NCBI GenBank assembly: GCA_022825135.1
Contig: JAJDYN010000014.1
Coordinates: forward strand, 1-64,000
Length of the DNA stretch: 64,000 nucleotides
Origin: Gemmatimonadota bacterium
GTDB lineage: Bacteria; Gemmatimonadota; Gemmatimonadetes; Longimicrobiales; Gaopeijiaceae
Direction of reading: 5' to 3'
The translations under genes and the position numbers were made by a program. Shown here in pieces: positions 32,215 to 42,443 of the stretch; position 1 is the first letter of the stretch; each line of letters starts with the position of its first letter. The notes below the pieces were generated by a model that did not search any database, had not been told where the DNA came from, and saw only the letters and a list, made by a program, of their open reading frames with translations.

Positions 32215-34992
32215 CTACGTCTCGACTCTCTCCACCGACGACGAGTTCCCCACCTTCTTCACCCGGTACTGGACAGGGATGCGGTCGGCCAGCTCGGGAA
32301 CGTGCGTCACGATACCCACCATGCGCTCGGTGCCGAGCTGCTCGATGGTGGTCGCCACTACGTCCAGCGTGTCCGAATCAAGAGTGCCGAAGCCTTCGTC
32401 CAGGAAGAGTGCCTCCAGCTTCGCGCTCCCGTGCGCCGCCAGATTGGCGACCTGTTCGGCCAGCGAGAGCGCAAGGGCCAGCGAGGCCAGGAAGGTCTCA
32501 CCCCCTGACAGCGTCTTCGCCAGCCGGGGCTCGTCGGCGTTCCTGTGGTCGATCACCAGGAACTCGTTCTTGTCCGACAGACCGAGCGAGTACTGGCCGC
32601 TGGAGAGTTCGTGCAGCTGTTTCGTAGCGCCTTCCACGAGCCAGGTGAGAATCTGGTTCTGCATCCAGGCGCCGAAGCTTCTTGCGCTCAGGTGGCTTCC
32701 CAGGTCCCTGGCGACGAGCGCCCGTTTGCGGACCGCCTTCTCCTCCGCGGCGACGCGCTTCCTTTCAGCGGCGGCCTCGCGCAGGTGATCGAGTTCCGTG
32801 CGGGCCCTGCCCAGTGCTTCCAGACACTTGCTGCCCGGCTCTTCCCCGGGATCAAGGGGAAGACCGTCGTGCTCGCAGCGCTCCCGGAGCACCCCGGCGA
32901 GCCGGTTCTTCTCCAGGGTAGCCGCCGACCGGTCTGAATCGGCCTTCGCCATGGCTTGCTCGGACGCGACATACTGCCGTTCGGCCCACTCCGACAGGCC
33001 GGTCCACGAACCGGACAGGTCGCCCTCGACGGCCGGCGGCGGCTTCATCCCGGCGACGACATCGCGCACCGCGTGGTATGCCGCCCATGCGGCCGCGATG
33101 CGCGACTGCCAGCCCTTCAGCTCCCGCTCGGCAACGCTGCGCGCGCGTGCGGCCGCATCCTCCTCGTCCTGGGCCTGCCGCACCGCCTCCTCGGCCGCGC
33201 GAATCCTGGCCAGGCGATCCGCCGTTTCCTCCGGGGTCGGTGCTCCCGCCAACTCCTCACGCAGGTTCGCGGCGAACCTCTTCTTCTCTCTCAGCGTGGC
33301 GCTGGCACCGTTCAGACGAGCCTCGCACCCGGCCCGCTCGCGGGCGGCGCCGGCAGCCTGCTTCTCCAGCGCCCGCACCCTCATCTCCCCATCACCGATC
33401 CGGATCAGCTCCGCTGCGATCTGCTCGGGCGTGGGTTTTCCCGCCAGCTGTTTGCGGAGCGCCTTCAGGGATTGCTCCCTGAGTTCCAGAGCGGTTGCGC
33501 AGGCTGTCCGGGTGGCCGCCCGGGCATCCTGTGCCTCCGCGGCTAGCTTCGCCCCCCCCTCCGCGATTCTCCTTCGCTCACGGGCACCGTCCAGATCCGC
33601 AGGGACGTCGTGGTGCGGCAGCTCCGCCACCGTCTGAAGGCACACGGGGCACGGCTCGCCTTCCGCCAGATGATGGGCCATGTCGGCGGCGGTGTGAGCG
33701 ACCCGCAATGCCTCCAGCGTCCGGGTCGCGGCTGTCAGCTCCCGGTCGGCGTCGGCCTTCCGGCCAGCGGCCCCCGCGTACCCCAGTTCGGCGTTGGACA
33801 GCGCCTGCCGTGCCCGCTCAACGTCGGCATCGAGTCTCTTGTGCTGGTCGTGTTGCTGGCGAACACCTTCGAGTTCCGACTTCCCGGCCAGCTCCTCGAG
33901 CGACTGCCTGGCCCGTGCAAGGTCCTCGTTCAGGGTCTTTTCATGGCGGGCCGCCGACGCGGCGGCTTCCGCAGCAACGTTCAACTCCTCCCGCGTCCGC
34001 CCAATCCCGGCCTCCAGACCGCGGAGTTCGCCACGCATCCGCACCACGTTCTCGATGGCTGCCTTCCGGGGCAGCTCAGCCAGGGCGGCCTGAGCGCCGC
34101 GCCGGCGCTCGACGGCCCGTTCCCGCGTCTCCGCAGCCGCCCGCACCGTCTCCTCCGACTTGCGGTGACGTGTCGCGAGGACCCCGGTTCCTTCCGGGAT
34201 CCGGACTTCGGCCAGGAGCTCCAGTTGGTCGGCCGCCTTCGCCCAGCTATCTCCCGCGGCCTGAGCCTCCGAAGTGAGGCGCGCGAGTTCGGCCGTGACC
34301 TCCTCGGTGTGTTGCCGGAGCTGCTCCAGCGTCGCGATCCGCGTCTCGACGACGCCGACGGCCTCGGGAGTCGCGTGCGCCAATGACGAGTCCAACTGCC
34401 ACCGGAGATTGTCGGCGCGGCCTTCTTCGAGCTTCCAGCGCTGGTTCGCGGCCTTGCGCAATCGCTCGTAGAGCCCCAGACCGAGCAACCTTTCCAGCAG
34501 TTGCTTGCGGACGCCGGGCCTGGCGCGCAGAAAGGCCGCGAACTCGCCCTGGGGGAGCACGACGCACTTGGTGAAGTGTTCGATTCCCAGCCCGATCACA
34601 TTCTTCTCGATGCAGGTCGACAGCTCCGATTCGGTTGCGGCCAGGGTCGTTGAAGCGTCGTTTGCCCGCTCCTCCAGACGGGCTTCCTTCGTGGTGGCGC
34701 CGGTCGCGGTCCGCCGGACGACCCGTACCGCGGTGAAGGACCGGCCCCTCGCCTCGAAGTCGAGCCGCACCCGGGCCTGGTTCTTCCCCTGGCTGATGAC
34801 GGGCGCGATCAGGTTGAGGTTGTCGTAGCGCGGAACCGATCCGTAGAGAGCGAAGATCATCGCGTCGATCAGGCTCGATTTGCCGGATCCGGTAGTCCCT
34901 CTGAAGACCAGCAGGTCGGTGTCGGCGAAGTCGAGGGCCGTGGGCGCCCGGTAGGAGGTGAAGCCCTCCAGCTCAAGCCGTAGCGGACGCAT
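32215..34992 (-). CDS. sbcC: SbcC/Rad50-family SMC-like ATPase
   Basis: SbcC (Rad50) holds and processes DNA ends with SbcD (Mre11). The protein has 925 residues. The N-terminal half of the ATPase has Walker A GTTGSGKS (32-39) and a Q-loop LPQGEF near 148. Two long coiled coils flank the zinc hook CPVC (448-451). The C-terminal half has the signature LSGGETFLASLAL and Walker B ALFLDEGFGTLD near 865. The ATG, with GGAGG just before it, lies 20 bases inside sbcD, so the two are coupled. The frame is open further upstream over sbcD but is not conserved there. Confidence 0.96.
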   Translation of the reverse strand: MRPLRLELEGFTSYRAPTALDFADTDLLVFRGTTGSGKSSLIDAMIFALYGSVPRYDNLNLIAPVISQGKNQARVRLDFEARGRSFTAVRVVRRTATGATTKEARLEERANDASTTLAATESELSTCIEKNVIGLGIEHFTKCVVLPQGEFAAFLRARPGVRKQLLERLLGLGLYERLRKAANQRWKLEEGRADNLRWQLDSSLAHATPEAVGVVETRIATLEQLRQHTEEVTAELARLTSEAQAAGDSWAKAADQLELLAEVRIPEGTGVLATRHRKSEETVRAAAETRERAVERRRGAQAALAELPRKAAIENVVRMRGELRGLEAGIGRTREELNVAAEAAASAARHEKTLNEDLARARQSLEELAGKSELEGVRQQHDQHKRLDADVERARQALSNAELGYAGAAGRKADADRELTAATRTLEALRVAHTAADMAHHLAEGEPCPVCLQTVAELPHHDVPADLDGARERRRIAEGGAKLAAEAQDARAATRTACATALELREQSLKALRKQLAGKPTPEQIAAELIRIGDGEMRVRALEKQAAGAARERAGCEARLNGASATLREKKRFAANLREELAGAPTPEETADRLARIRAAEEAVRQAQDEEDAAARARSVAERELKGWQSRIAAAWAAYHAVRDVVAGMKPPPAVEGDLSGSWTGLSEWAERQYVASEQAMAKADSDRSAATLEKNRLAGVLRERCEHDGLPLDPGEEPGSKCLEALGRARTELDHLREAAAERKRVAAEEKAVRKRALVARDLGSHLSARSFGAWMQNQILTWLVEGATKQLHELSSGQYSLGLSDKNEFLVIDHRNADEPRLAKTLSGGETFLASLALALSLAEQVANLAAHGSAKLEALFLDEGFGTLDSDTLDVVATTIEQLGTERMVGIVTHVPELADRIPVQYRVKKVGNSSSVERVET

Positions 34993-36133
34993 ACTCCTCC
35001 TCGAGCAATTCGTCGAAGAGCTTCGCCAGCGCCTCGCCCTCGATGTCGGCCTCCTGCAGGTAGCGACGGAACTGGGCCCGGGGATCGCGCAGTTCCGTCG
35101 GGTCAACCGGCGGGGGAGACGGTGCATGGTCCACCTCTCTCGGCTTCACCAGCACGTCGACCGCATGGGGAAACATGTCCCTCACCCTCTCTGCCAGGCC
35201 GGGGGACGGAGCCTGCTCAGCGATCACGCGCAGGAAGTCGTCGCCTGTGGTGCCGGCCATCCGCTCCAGCTGGAGGATGTTGCCGCGGATGGTCCTGAGC
35301 GCCCGCCCCGATGCAAGCGCAATCGGCTGTCTGCGCGCAGGCTTTCCCGCCTCCGCCTCGACGATCGTGACGCTGTGCTCCCCGTGCTTTTCCCCGAAAT
35401 CCATCGCGAACGGCGATCCCGCATAGCGGATGGGACAGCGCCCGGGGATTTCCTGGGGCCTGTGGATGTGTCCCAGGGCGACGTAGTGGGCCGACTCCGG
35501 GAAGATGTCGGCGGGGACGTAGTAATCGAAGATATGGGCGGCGCGCTCGCCGCCCCCGACCGCGGCTCCCACCACGGTAAGGTGGGCAACGACCAGGTTG
35601 ACCGTGTCGTCTCCGAATCCGGCGCACAAAGCCTGTGCGATCCTGCGGCAGCGGTCGCTGTATTCCTTCTGATGGTCGTCCGGGTCCCCACCCATCAGCG
35701 CCTCCGCCGTCACGATTCCCCGCTTCGATTGGAAGGGGAAAAGCGCGATGCAGGCGGTCTCCCCCGATTTGGCGGTGACGTGGATCACGCCACCATCGTC
35801 CGGCCGGGCCACCCTCGGCGCTGCCGTGACATTCGTCAGCTCCAACAGCGGCTGGACGGCGGCCAGTCGTCGGGGATTGTCGTGGTTTCCGGCGATGACG
35901 ACGACCTGGGCACCGGTGTGTGCGAGCCGCAGCAGCGCGTCGTAGACGATCTCCTCGGACTCCGGGCTGGGAACCGCCCTGTCGAACTGGTCGCCCGCCA
36001 CCAGCACCAGGTCGACGGCTGCCTCGCGGGCGATTTCCACGATCTCGTCCAGAACCGCCCGGTGTTCGTCGGCCCGGCTGCGTCCCCGTAGCGTCTTGCC
36101 GACGTGCCAGTCGGCAGTATGGAGGATTCTCAT
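34973..36133 (-). CDS. sbcD: SbcD/Mre11-family exonuclease subunit
   Basis: This 386-residue metallophosphoesterase forms the nuclease half of the SbcCD complex. Its motifs run in order: Asp8 and His10 (HTADWHVGK), GDQFD, GNHDNP, a His in VVAHLTVVG, and GHIHRP, which together bind two Mn2+. The C-terminal part includes the helical region used to contact SbcC. It starts 18 bases after herA and overlaps sbcC by 20 bases. Confidence 0.96.
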   Translation of the reverse strand: MRILHTADWHVGKTLRGRSRADEHRAVLDEIVEIAREAAVDLVLVAGDQFDRAVPSPESEEIVYDALLRLAHTGAQVVVIAGNHDNPRRLAAVQPLLELTNVTAAPRVARPDDGGVIHVTAKSGETACIALFPFQSKRGIVTAEALMGGDPDDHQKEYSDRCRRIAQALCAGFGDDTVNLVVAHLTVVGAAVGGGERAAHIFDYYVPADIFPESAHYVALGHIHRPQEIPGRCPIRYAGSPFAMDFGEKHGEHSVTIVEAEAGKPARRQPIALASGRALRTIRGNILQLERMAGTTGDDFLRVIAEQAPSPGLAERVRDMFPHAVDVLVKPREVDHAPSPPPVDPTELRDPRAQFRRYLQEADIEGEALAKLFDELLEEEYASATA

Positions 36134-36151
36134 GGTGAGTCTGCCCTCACA

Positions 36152-37855
36152 CTACGCGAGCCCCTCGAAGGGATCCTCGGACTCATCATCGCCAATAGCG
36201 TCGTCATGCCCCGTCGCGTCCCCTGCCTCGTCCGGCCGGGTGGCCCAGGCGGGGAACGGGAACTCGAGCACGAGCGGCACGGGCAACTCGGGCTGCGCCA
36301 CGATCATGGTGCCGGGCTTGAGAATGGTCGCTCGCTGGCGCTGGGCCGTCGGCAGGAACGCGTACTCGGGACGCCCCGCCTCTGCGCTGTCCAGGCGGCC
36401 CGCCACCCGCAAGGACGAGTTGGCGATCACGCGGCGCTCGACCTCGCTGGCCGTCTGTTGCGCGCCGATGAGAATGACGCCGAGCGAGCGGCCGCGCTCG
36501 GCCATGTCGAGCAGGATTTCCTTGATGGGGCTCCGGCCGTCCCGCGGCGCGTACTTGTTCAATTCGTCCAGCACCACGAAGAGCAGCGGCCTGCGGACGC
36601 CGGTCCTCTCCTTGTCCTGGAACGTCTTGCGCAGCACTACCCCGACCACGAAGCGCTGGGCCCGTCGCGACAGCTTGGCGATGTCCACGACCGTCACCTG
36701 CTCCTGCATGCCGATGCGGTGCTTCGCCGGGTTGGGCACGTCGCCCCTGATCAGGTCCTCGGCGTCGCGGCGGGCCGCGTACAGCCGCCGCACGAAGGCG
36801 TTGACGGTGCCCCCGCCGATGGAGCGGCCCGCCCAGTGCTGCTGATCCTCCTGATCCTCCACCCGCTCACGGATGGCTTCGATCAGGCCGCCGAAGGTGC
36901 GGCAAGTGGTGCCCGCGATCCGCACCCCGCCGTCGTCGAGCGGCGTGGCGTCGCGTCGCAGCCGCGCCGTGACGTTATGCACGACGATCGTGTATTGCTG
37001 GCGCTCATCCTCGGCATCCGCGAAGAGGAACGGGAGCAGCTCGTCGCGGCAGAAGTCAGCCAGGGTCCAGAAGAACGAAGTAACCCCCTTGGAACGGCTC
37101 CCGATGCGGGGCGCGGCCGACGGGTCGCCCGGGCGCGGAGGCGCCCACAGCTCGACGCTCCGGAAGGGATCGGCCGGAAGTTCCAGCGTCAAATATCGCC
37201 CCACCTGCTCGGGGTCGAGGTGGCGATTGGGTTTGTCGAGGAAGAGCAGGTCGTCGCCCTTGACATTGAAGATCAGCGCCTTGGTGTTGTGGACGCCAGC
37301 GCCGAGCTGGCCCGAGGTGAAAAGGCTGTGCAGGAGGAAGACGGCGTAACTGGTCTTGGTCGCCACCCCCGAGACCCCGCTGATGTTGACGTGGGCGCCC
37401 CGGGTGCCGTCCAGGAACTCCACGTTGGCGTACACCACCTCGTCGTCGCGCGAGAGACCCACCGGGACCTTGCGCTCCATGCCATCGAAGAAGAGCGCCT
37501 CGTCGCGCTCCTTGCCGACGGCCTTGCGCACCATCTGGCCGGGCACCGGCGGCACGAACACTTCGGGCTCGAAGCGGGTGGCCAGCACCTTGGCCGCCTC
37601 GGTCACCTGCGCCGGGAGCACGCCGTCTTCAATCAGGAAGACGTCGCTGTCGAAGCGTGCCCCTTCGTGCCGGACGCGCAGGTCGGCCACCATCCCGTAG
37701 ATGCGGATCGGATCGTCCCTGCCGGGGAGGCTCCGCTCGACCACGACCACGTCGTCGAGCTGGAGGAACGTCCCCTCGGCGACGGCCACCCAGAACTCGA
37801 GCGGCGTCGCGGGATCCGTCCCGATCACCCGCCCGACCGCAATCGATTCGCTCAC
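36152..37855 (-). CDS. herA: HerA-type DNA translocase (FtsK/HerA ATPase)
   Basis: HerA is a hexameric motor that pumps DNA into the NurA nuclease. The 567 residues begin with a HAS-barrel (VGRVIGTDPATPLEFWV). Next comes a RecA-like ATPase with P-loop GVSGVATKTS (160-169), a variant seen in a bacterial HerA branch, and Walker B LLFVVLDELNKY with Asp430-Glu431. Upstream, aroF ends 10 bases away; downstream are sbcD, sbcC and, beyond the toxin pair, nurA. The same four partners form an operon in thermophilic archaea, which supports the assignment. Confidence 0.92.
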   Translation of the reverse strand: MSESIAVGRVIGTDPATPLEFWVAVAEGTFLQLDDVVVVERSLPGRDDPIRIYGMVADLRVRHEGARFDSDVFLIEDGVLPAQVTEAAKVLATRFEPEVFVPPVPGQMVRKAVGKERDEALFFDGMERKVPVGLSRDDEVVYANVEFLDGTRGAHVNISGVSGVATKTSYAVFLLHSLFTSGQLGAGVHNTKALIFNVKGDDLLFLDKPNRHLDPEQVGRYLTLELPADPFRSVELWAPPRPGDPSAAPRIGSRSKGVTSFFWTLADFCRDELLPFLFADAEDERQQYTIVVHNVTARLRRDATPLDDGGVRIAGTTCRTFGGLIEAIRERVEDQEDQQHWAGRSIGGGTVNAFVRRLYAARRDAEDLIRGDVPNPAKHRIGMQEQVTVVDIAKLSRRAQRFVVGVVLRKTFQDKERTGVRRPLLFVVLDELNKYAPRDGRSPIKEILLDMAERGRSLGVILIGAQQTASEVERRVIANSSLRVAGRLDSAEAGRPEYAFLPTAQRQRATILKPGTMIVAQPELPVPLVLEFPFPAWATRPDEAGDATGHDDAIGDDESEDPFEGLA

Positions 37856-37865
37856 GCGAAGTCCC

Positions 37866-38915
37866 TCACACCGTCTGGCGCGCCCCCGCGAGCGGCGCCA
37901 CCAGCGGCCGGCCGATGTGCTCGGCGATCCCGCGCACCTGCGCCATCATTTCGACGAACTCCGCCGGGTAGAGCGACTGGGCTCCGTCCGACAGCGCCTT
38001 TGAAGGATCGGGATGCACCTCCACGATGAGGCCGTCCGCCCCGGCGGCGACCGCGGCGCGAGCCATGGGCGTTACCTTGTCGCGAATGCCGGTGCCGTGG
38101 CTGGGATCGGCGATGATGGGCAGGTGCGAGAGCGACTGCACCACCGGGATCGCGGCCAGGTCGAACAGGTTTCGGGTTTCGGTGTCGAAGCTGCGCACCC
38201 CCCGCTCGCACAGGATGATGTTGGGGTTGCCCTCGGAAAGGATGTATTCCGCGGCGAGCAGCAGTTCCTTGATGGTGGCCGCGAGTCCGCGCTTCAGCAG
38301 GACGGGCCGCGTTGACCGTCCCGCCCGCAGCAGCAGGGGGTAGTTCTGCATGTTGCGCGCGCCGATCTGCACGATGTCGGCGTACTCCTCCACCGCATCG
38401 AGGCTTGCCACGTCGAGGGCCTCGGTCACGATGGCGAGGCCGGTGGCCGCGCGGGCGCGCGCCAGGAGCTTGAGACCCTCCACCCCGAGGCCCTGGAACG
38501 AGTACGGGGAGGTGCGCGGCTTGTAGGCGCCGCCGCGCAGGATGGTGGCGCCCGCTTCCGCTACCCGCTCGGCCGCCTCCATGATCTGCCATTCCGACTC
38601 GACCGAGCAGGGGCCGGCCATCACGGCGACTTCGCGCCCGCCTATGGCGGTGCCGTTGGCAAGCGTCACCACGGTGTCGTCCTCGCGCCACTCGCGCGAC
38701 ACCTGCTTGTAGGGACGGCTGACGGGGATGATCTCCAGTACGCCGGGGAGCCCCACCAGCCGGGCCTTGTCGACCCGCCCGTCATTGCCCACCAGGCCGA
38801 TCGCCGTGCGCTGGCGGCCGGGCATGGGACGAGCCTGGTACCCCATCGCGTGGATGGTGGTCACGGCCCCCTCCACCTCCTGGGGCGTGGCGTTGTGCTT
38901 CATGACGATGAGCAT
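37866..38915 (-). CDS. aroF: 3-deoxy-7-phosphoheptulonate synthase, type I beta
   Basis: This enzyme joins phosphoenolpyruvate and erythrose 4-phosphate in the first step of the shikimate pathway. The 349 residues begin with a small ferredoxin-like regulatory domain (MLIVMKHNATPQEVE), then the barrel with AGPCSVE, GGAYKPRTSPYSFQGLG and IADPSHGTG. This is the aroF/aroG arrangement of Thermotoga and Bacillus rather than the E. coli isozymes. It lies between smc (24 bases) and herA (10 bases) in one transcriptional run. Confidence 0.96.
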   Translation of the reverse strand: MLIVMKHNATPQEVEGAVTTIHAMGYQARPMPGRQRTAIGLVGNDGRVDKARLVGLPGVLEIIPVSRPYKQVSREWREDDTVVTLANGTAIGGREVAVMAGPCSVESEWQIMEAAERVAEAGATILRGGAYKPRTSPYSFQGLGVEGLKLLARARAATGLAIVTEALDVASLDAVEEYADIVQIGARNMQNYPLLLRAGRSTRPVLLKRGLAATIKELLLAAEYILSEGNPNIILCERGVRSFDTETRNLFDLAAIPVVQSLSHLPIIADPSHGTGIRDKVTPMARAAVAAGADGLIVEVHPDPSKALSDGAQSLYPAEFVEMMAQVRGIAEHIGRPLVAPLAGARQTV

Positions 38916-38939
38916 GTGGGTCTCGTGGAATTGGTGTGG

Positions 38940-41900
38940 CTACGCGGACGCACCCGCTTCGAGACGCACCCCTACCACCGAACTCACCCCCGGTTCCTCC
39001 ATGGTCAGCCCGTAGATCCAGTCGGCCGCTTCGATGGTGCGCGGATTGTGGGTGATCACCACGAACTGGCTCTGCTGCTTGAACTCCCGCAGCAGCTGAA
39101 CGAAGCGGTCGATGTTGTTCTCGTCAAGCGGGGCATCCACTTCATCGAGCACGCAGAACGGACTCGGCTTCACGAGGTAGATGCCGAAGAGGAGCGCGAG
39201 CGCGGTCAGCGCCCTCTCTCCCCCCGACAGCAGATCGATGCGCCGGGTTCTCTTGCCCATGGGAGAGGCGTGGATGTCGACCGGCCCGCTCAGCGGATCG
39301 TCGGGATCGCCCAGGCGCAGGTCGCATTCTCCACCCTCGAAGAGGCGCTGGTGGATCTTGCGAAAGTTCTCGCGCGCCGCCTCGAAGGTCTCGAGGAAGA
39401 GCCTGGTGGCGGTCCGGTCGATCTCGCGGATGGCGGCGCGCAGGTCGTTGCGCGCGCGCTCGAGGTCATCGCGCTGCCCGGTAAGGAAGGTCAGGCGCTC
39501 GTGCTGTTCGGCGTGCTCCTCGATGGCGAGCATGTTGACGGGCCCGAGGCGTTCGATCGACTGCACGAGCCCGGCCAGTTCCTCCTTCAGCTCGGCGGGC
39601 TCTCCTTCCGCCGGCTCCGCCATTTCGACCAGCTTCTCGAAGGGTCGCGCCCACTCCGTCTCCAGGCGCTCGCGGATGAGGACGATTTTCCCGCCGAGCT
39701 CCCGCTCCTCCAGGTTCAGATCGTGGTGCCGGTCGGAGGCGGCCCGCTCGGCCGCGCGCGCGGCTTCGACCCTCCGGTCCACCTGCTTCACCTCCTCCTT
39801 CGCCCGCTCGAGCGCCAGGTCGTCCTCCGCGAGCCTCTCCTTCGCCCGGTCACGCCGCTGGAAGAGCCGCTCGACCGCCTTGCCCCCCCGGGCGAGCAGC
39901 GCCCGGGCTTCTGACAGCTCGCGACCGAGCTGCGCTTCCTCCTGCTTCAGCCGCGCGAGCTGCGAGGAGGCCTGTGCCTCCGCCCTGCCAAGATCGCCCA
40001 GACGCTCGTCGGCGCGCGCCATTTCGCCCTTGTGCTGGTTCGACTGGATGGCCAGCCGGGCTTCCTCCACGCGCGCCCGTTCCCAGTCCCCCTCCGCCAC
40101 CTCCAGCACCTCTGCCGCACGTTCTCCGCGACGGCGCAGGGAGGCGGCTTCCGCGGTCAGTTCCTTCAGTTCCTCCTGCTCCGCGCCCCCCCGGCCGGTC
40201 GCGGCGGCGATGGCCTCCCGGGTGTCGCGGACGCGCCGCGCCAGATCGTCGCTGTCCCGTGTCAGGCGGGTGTGGCGCTCGTCGTGCGTGCTCCGGTCCG
40301 CCCGGGCGGCGCGCAGGTCGTCTTCCGCGCGGGTCAGGGCCGCGCGCCGCTCCTCCAGCACCTCCTCCGCCTGCTCGACGCGGGCTTGAGCCGCCGCGCG
40401 CGCTTCCCGGGCGCGGGAGGCCTTCCGGGCGGCGGCGGCGGCGGCCTCCTCGAGGGCCGCGAGCTTGCCGCGGCGTTCGAGGAGGCCGGCGGTCCCGGCG
40501 GGATTTCCCACGACCAGAACGCCGCGCGCGTCCACCGAGGCGAGGGCGTGGTCCCGCCCGGGCGCCCGGGCGTCACCGGAGGAGTCCAATGCCTCGGCGC
40601 GGTCCACTCCGGCGAGCAGCACCCGCACCCAGGAGGCGCCCGGGCCTTCCGGACGGAGTGCGCCGAGCAGCGACCCCGGCGGATCCGGCTCGCCGGCCTC
40701 GTCCAGCCGGAGCAGCACGATCCCTCCGCCCTCCGTCCACTCCTCGGCGAACCATCGGCGCAGGCGCGCGGCGGCTTCGCCGTCCTCCACCAGCAGCGCC
40801 TGCGCCAGATGGCCGAGATACGATTCCGCAGCCGCAAGCGCCCCGGCCGGACCTGCCATGCACTGTGACAGCGTCCCCAGAACCAGGTTCGGATGGGTCT
40901 CGCGCGCCGCTCGCACCACAGGCTCGTAGCCGGCTCCTTCCCGTTCCATGGTCTCGAGGGCGGTCCGGCGGGCCTCGAGGGCGGAAGCCTGGTCCGCCGC
41001 CTCCAACTCCGCCGCTCGCGCCCGCGTCTGCGCGGTGCGTGCCCCCGCGAAGTCCTGAAGCCCCTCGCTCACCCCGTCGCGCACCCGCGCGACGGATGCC
41101 TCCAGGCGGACCATCCGGTCGTCGGACTCCCCGCCCTCCCGGCGCATCCCGGTCAGCTCGAGCTCGGTCTGGGAGGCCCGCTCCTCGAGCCGGACCAGAC
41201 GCCGGCGCAATTCGTCCAGCCGGGTGCGCGAGGCGGCAACGGTTCCTTCCATGCTGGCCACCCGGCGCAGCAGTCTCCGTTCCCTGCCGCGCACCTCCGC
41301 GAGCGTCGCGCGGGCGCGGCGGAGGCGTTTCCGGGTGCGCGCGGTAACCTGCCGCGCCTGCCGCGATTCCACACCCACTTCGGCCAGCTCGGCCGCGATT
41401 CGGGCACGCGATCTCTGCAGCTCGGCCAGTTCGGTTGCCAGTTCACCGGAGCGCGTGCGCGCCGTGTCCCGATCCTCGCCGATCTGCCCGAGCCGCCGCT
41501 CCGCGTAGACGATGCGCTCACGCGCAACGGCCAGATCCCGCTCCCAGCGCACCAGGTCCTTCTGGACGCTGTCCAGCACCACGGCGGCGTCCGCGCGCGA
41601 CTTCTCGGCCTCCAGCCTTCGCACCCGCGAGGCCTCGCGTTCGGTCTCCGCGGTCCGCAGCTCGATGAGCGTCGTCTGCCGCGCCTCCTCCTCGCGCGCG
41701 AGGAGCTCCCGAACCCTGGTCAGCCGATCCTCGAATCCCGCGAGGTCCATCGACACCACCGCCACCTCGATCGAGAGACGTCGCCTCCTCAGATCGTCGT
41801 AGCGCTGCGCCTTCCCCTTCTGGCGCGCCAGGGAGCGGACCTTGGTCGCCACCTCCGCGATCACGTCCTCGAGCCGCTCCAGGTCCAGTTCGGCCCGGGC

Positions 41901-42443
41901 CAGCCGCCGTCCCGCGATCCGGCTCCGGTCCTTGTACTTGCCTATGCCCGCGGCCTCCTCGAACAACCCCCGGCGCTCCTCCGCCCGTTCCGAGAGGATT
42001 GCGTCGATCATTCGGCTCTCGATGATCGCGTAGGCATTGGCGCCGAGTCCGGTGTCCCGGCAAAGCTCCTGGACGTCGCGCAGGCGACAGGTGGTGCGGT
42101 TGATCGAATACTCGCTCCCCCCGTCACGGTAGACGGTGCGTCCGATCTCGACCTCCCCGAAGGGAACCGGGAGCACGCCGTCCTCGTTGGTGACCCGGAG
42201 GATGACCGATCCGCGGTTGATGGGCCGCCGATTGACCGTGCCCTGGAAGATCACCTCTTCCATGCGCGAGCCGCGTACAACCGTGGGCCGCTGCTCGCCC
42301 AGCACCCAGCGAACCGCGTCGCTGATGTTGGATTTTCCGCATCCGTTCGGGCCCACGATCGCGGTGATGCCCTCGTGGAACACGATGTCCGTGCGCTCGG
42401 GAAACGACTTGAACCCGTGCAGTCTCAGCGAGGCGAGCTTCAT
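38940..42443 (-). CDS. smc: Chromosome segregation protein SMC
   Basis: SMC dimers extrude DNA loops and organise the chromosome with ScpAB. The 1167 residues have Walker A GPNGCGKS (31-38), long Arg/Glu/Ala-rich coiled coils, a hinge in the middle (near 500-650, with GTLSQCMAG and LLAGVDRAEAL), the signature LLSGGERALTALALLFG, and Walker B FCVLDEVDAPLDENN. The start overlaps the stop of the upstream ParA-like gene as ATGA. Confidence 0.97.
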   Translation of the reverse strand: MKLASLRLHGFKSFPERTDIVFHEGITAIVGPNGCGKSNISDAVRWVLGEQRPTVVRGSRMEEVIFQGTVNRRPINRGSVILRVTNEDGVLPVPFGEVEIGRTVYRDGGSEYSINRTTCRLRDVQELCRDTGLGANAYAIIESRMIDAILSERAEERRGLFEEAAGIGKYKDRSRIAGRRLARAELDLERLEDVIAEVATKVRSLARQKGKAQRYDDLRRRRLSIEVAVVSMDLAGFEDRLTRVRELLAREEEARQTTLIELRTAETEREASRVRRLEAEKSRADAAVVLDSVQKDLVRWERDLAVARERIVYAERRLGQIGEDRDTARTRSGELATELAELQRSRARIAAELAEVGVESRQARQVTARTRKRLRRARATLAEVRGRERRLLRRVASMEGTVAASRTRLDELRRRLVRLEERASQTELELTGMRREGGESDDRMVRLEASVARVRDGVSEGLQDFAGARTAQTRARAAELEAADQASALEARRTALETMEREGAGYEPVVRAARETHPNLVLGTLSQCMAGPAGALAAAESYLGHLAQALLVEDGEAAARLRRWFAEEWTEGGGIVLLRLDEAGEPDPPGSLLGALRPEGPGASWVRVLLAGVDRAEALDSSGDARAPGRDHALASVDARGVLVVGNPAGTAGLLERRGKLAALEEAAAAAARKASRAREARAAAQARVEQAEEVLEERRAALTRAEDDLRAARADRSTHDERHTRLTRDSDDLARRVRDTREAIAAATGRGGAEQEELKELTAEAASLRRRGERAAEVLEVAEGDWERARVEEARLAIQSNQHKGEMARADERLGDLGRAEAQASSQLARLKQEEAQLGRELSEARALLARGGKAVERLFQRRDRAKERLAEDDLALERAKEEVKQVDRRVEAARAAERAASDRHHDLNLEERELGGKIVLIRERLETEWARPFEKLVEMAEPAEGEPAELKEELAGLVQSIERLGPVNMLAIEEHAEQHERLTFLTGQRDDLERARNDLRAAIREIDRTATRLFLETFEAARENFRKIHQRLFEGGECDLRLGDPDDPLSGPVDIHASPMGKRTRRIDLLSGGERALTALALLFGIYLVKPSPFCVLDEVDAPLDENNIDRFVQLLREFKQQSQFVVITHNPRTIEAADWIYGLTMEEPGVSSVVGVRLEAGASA

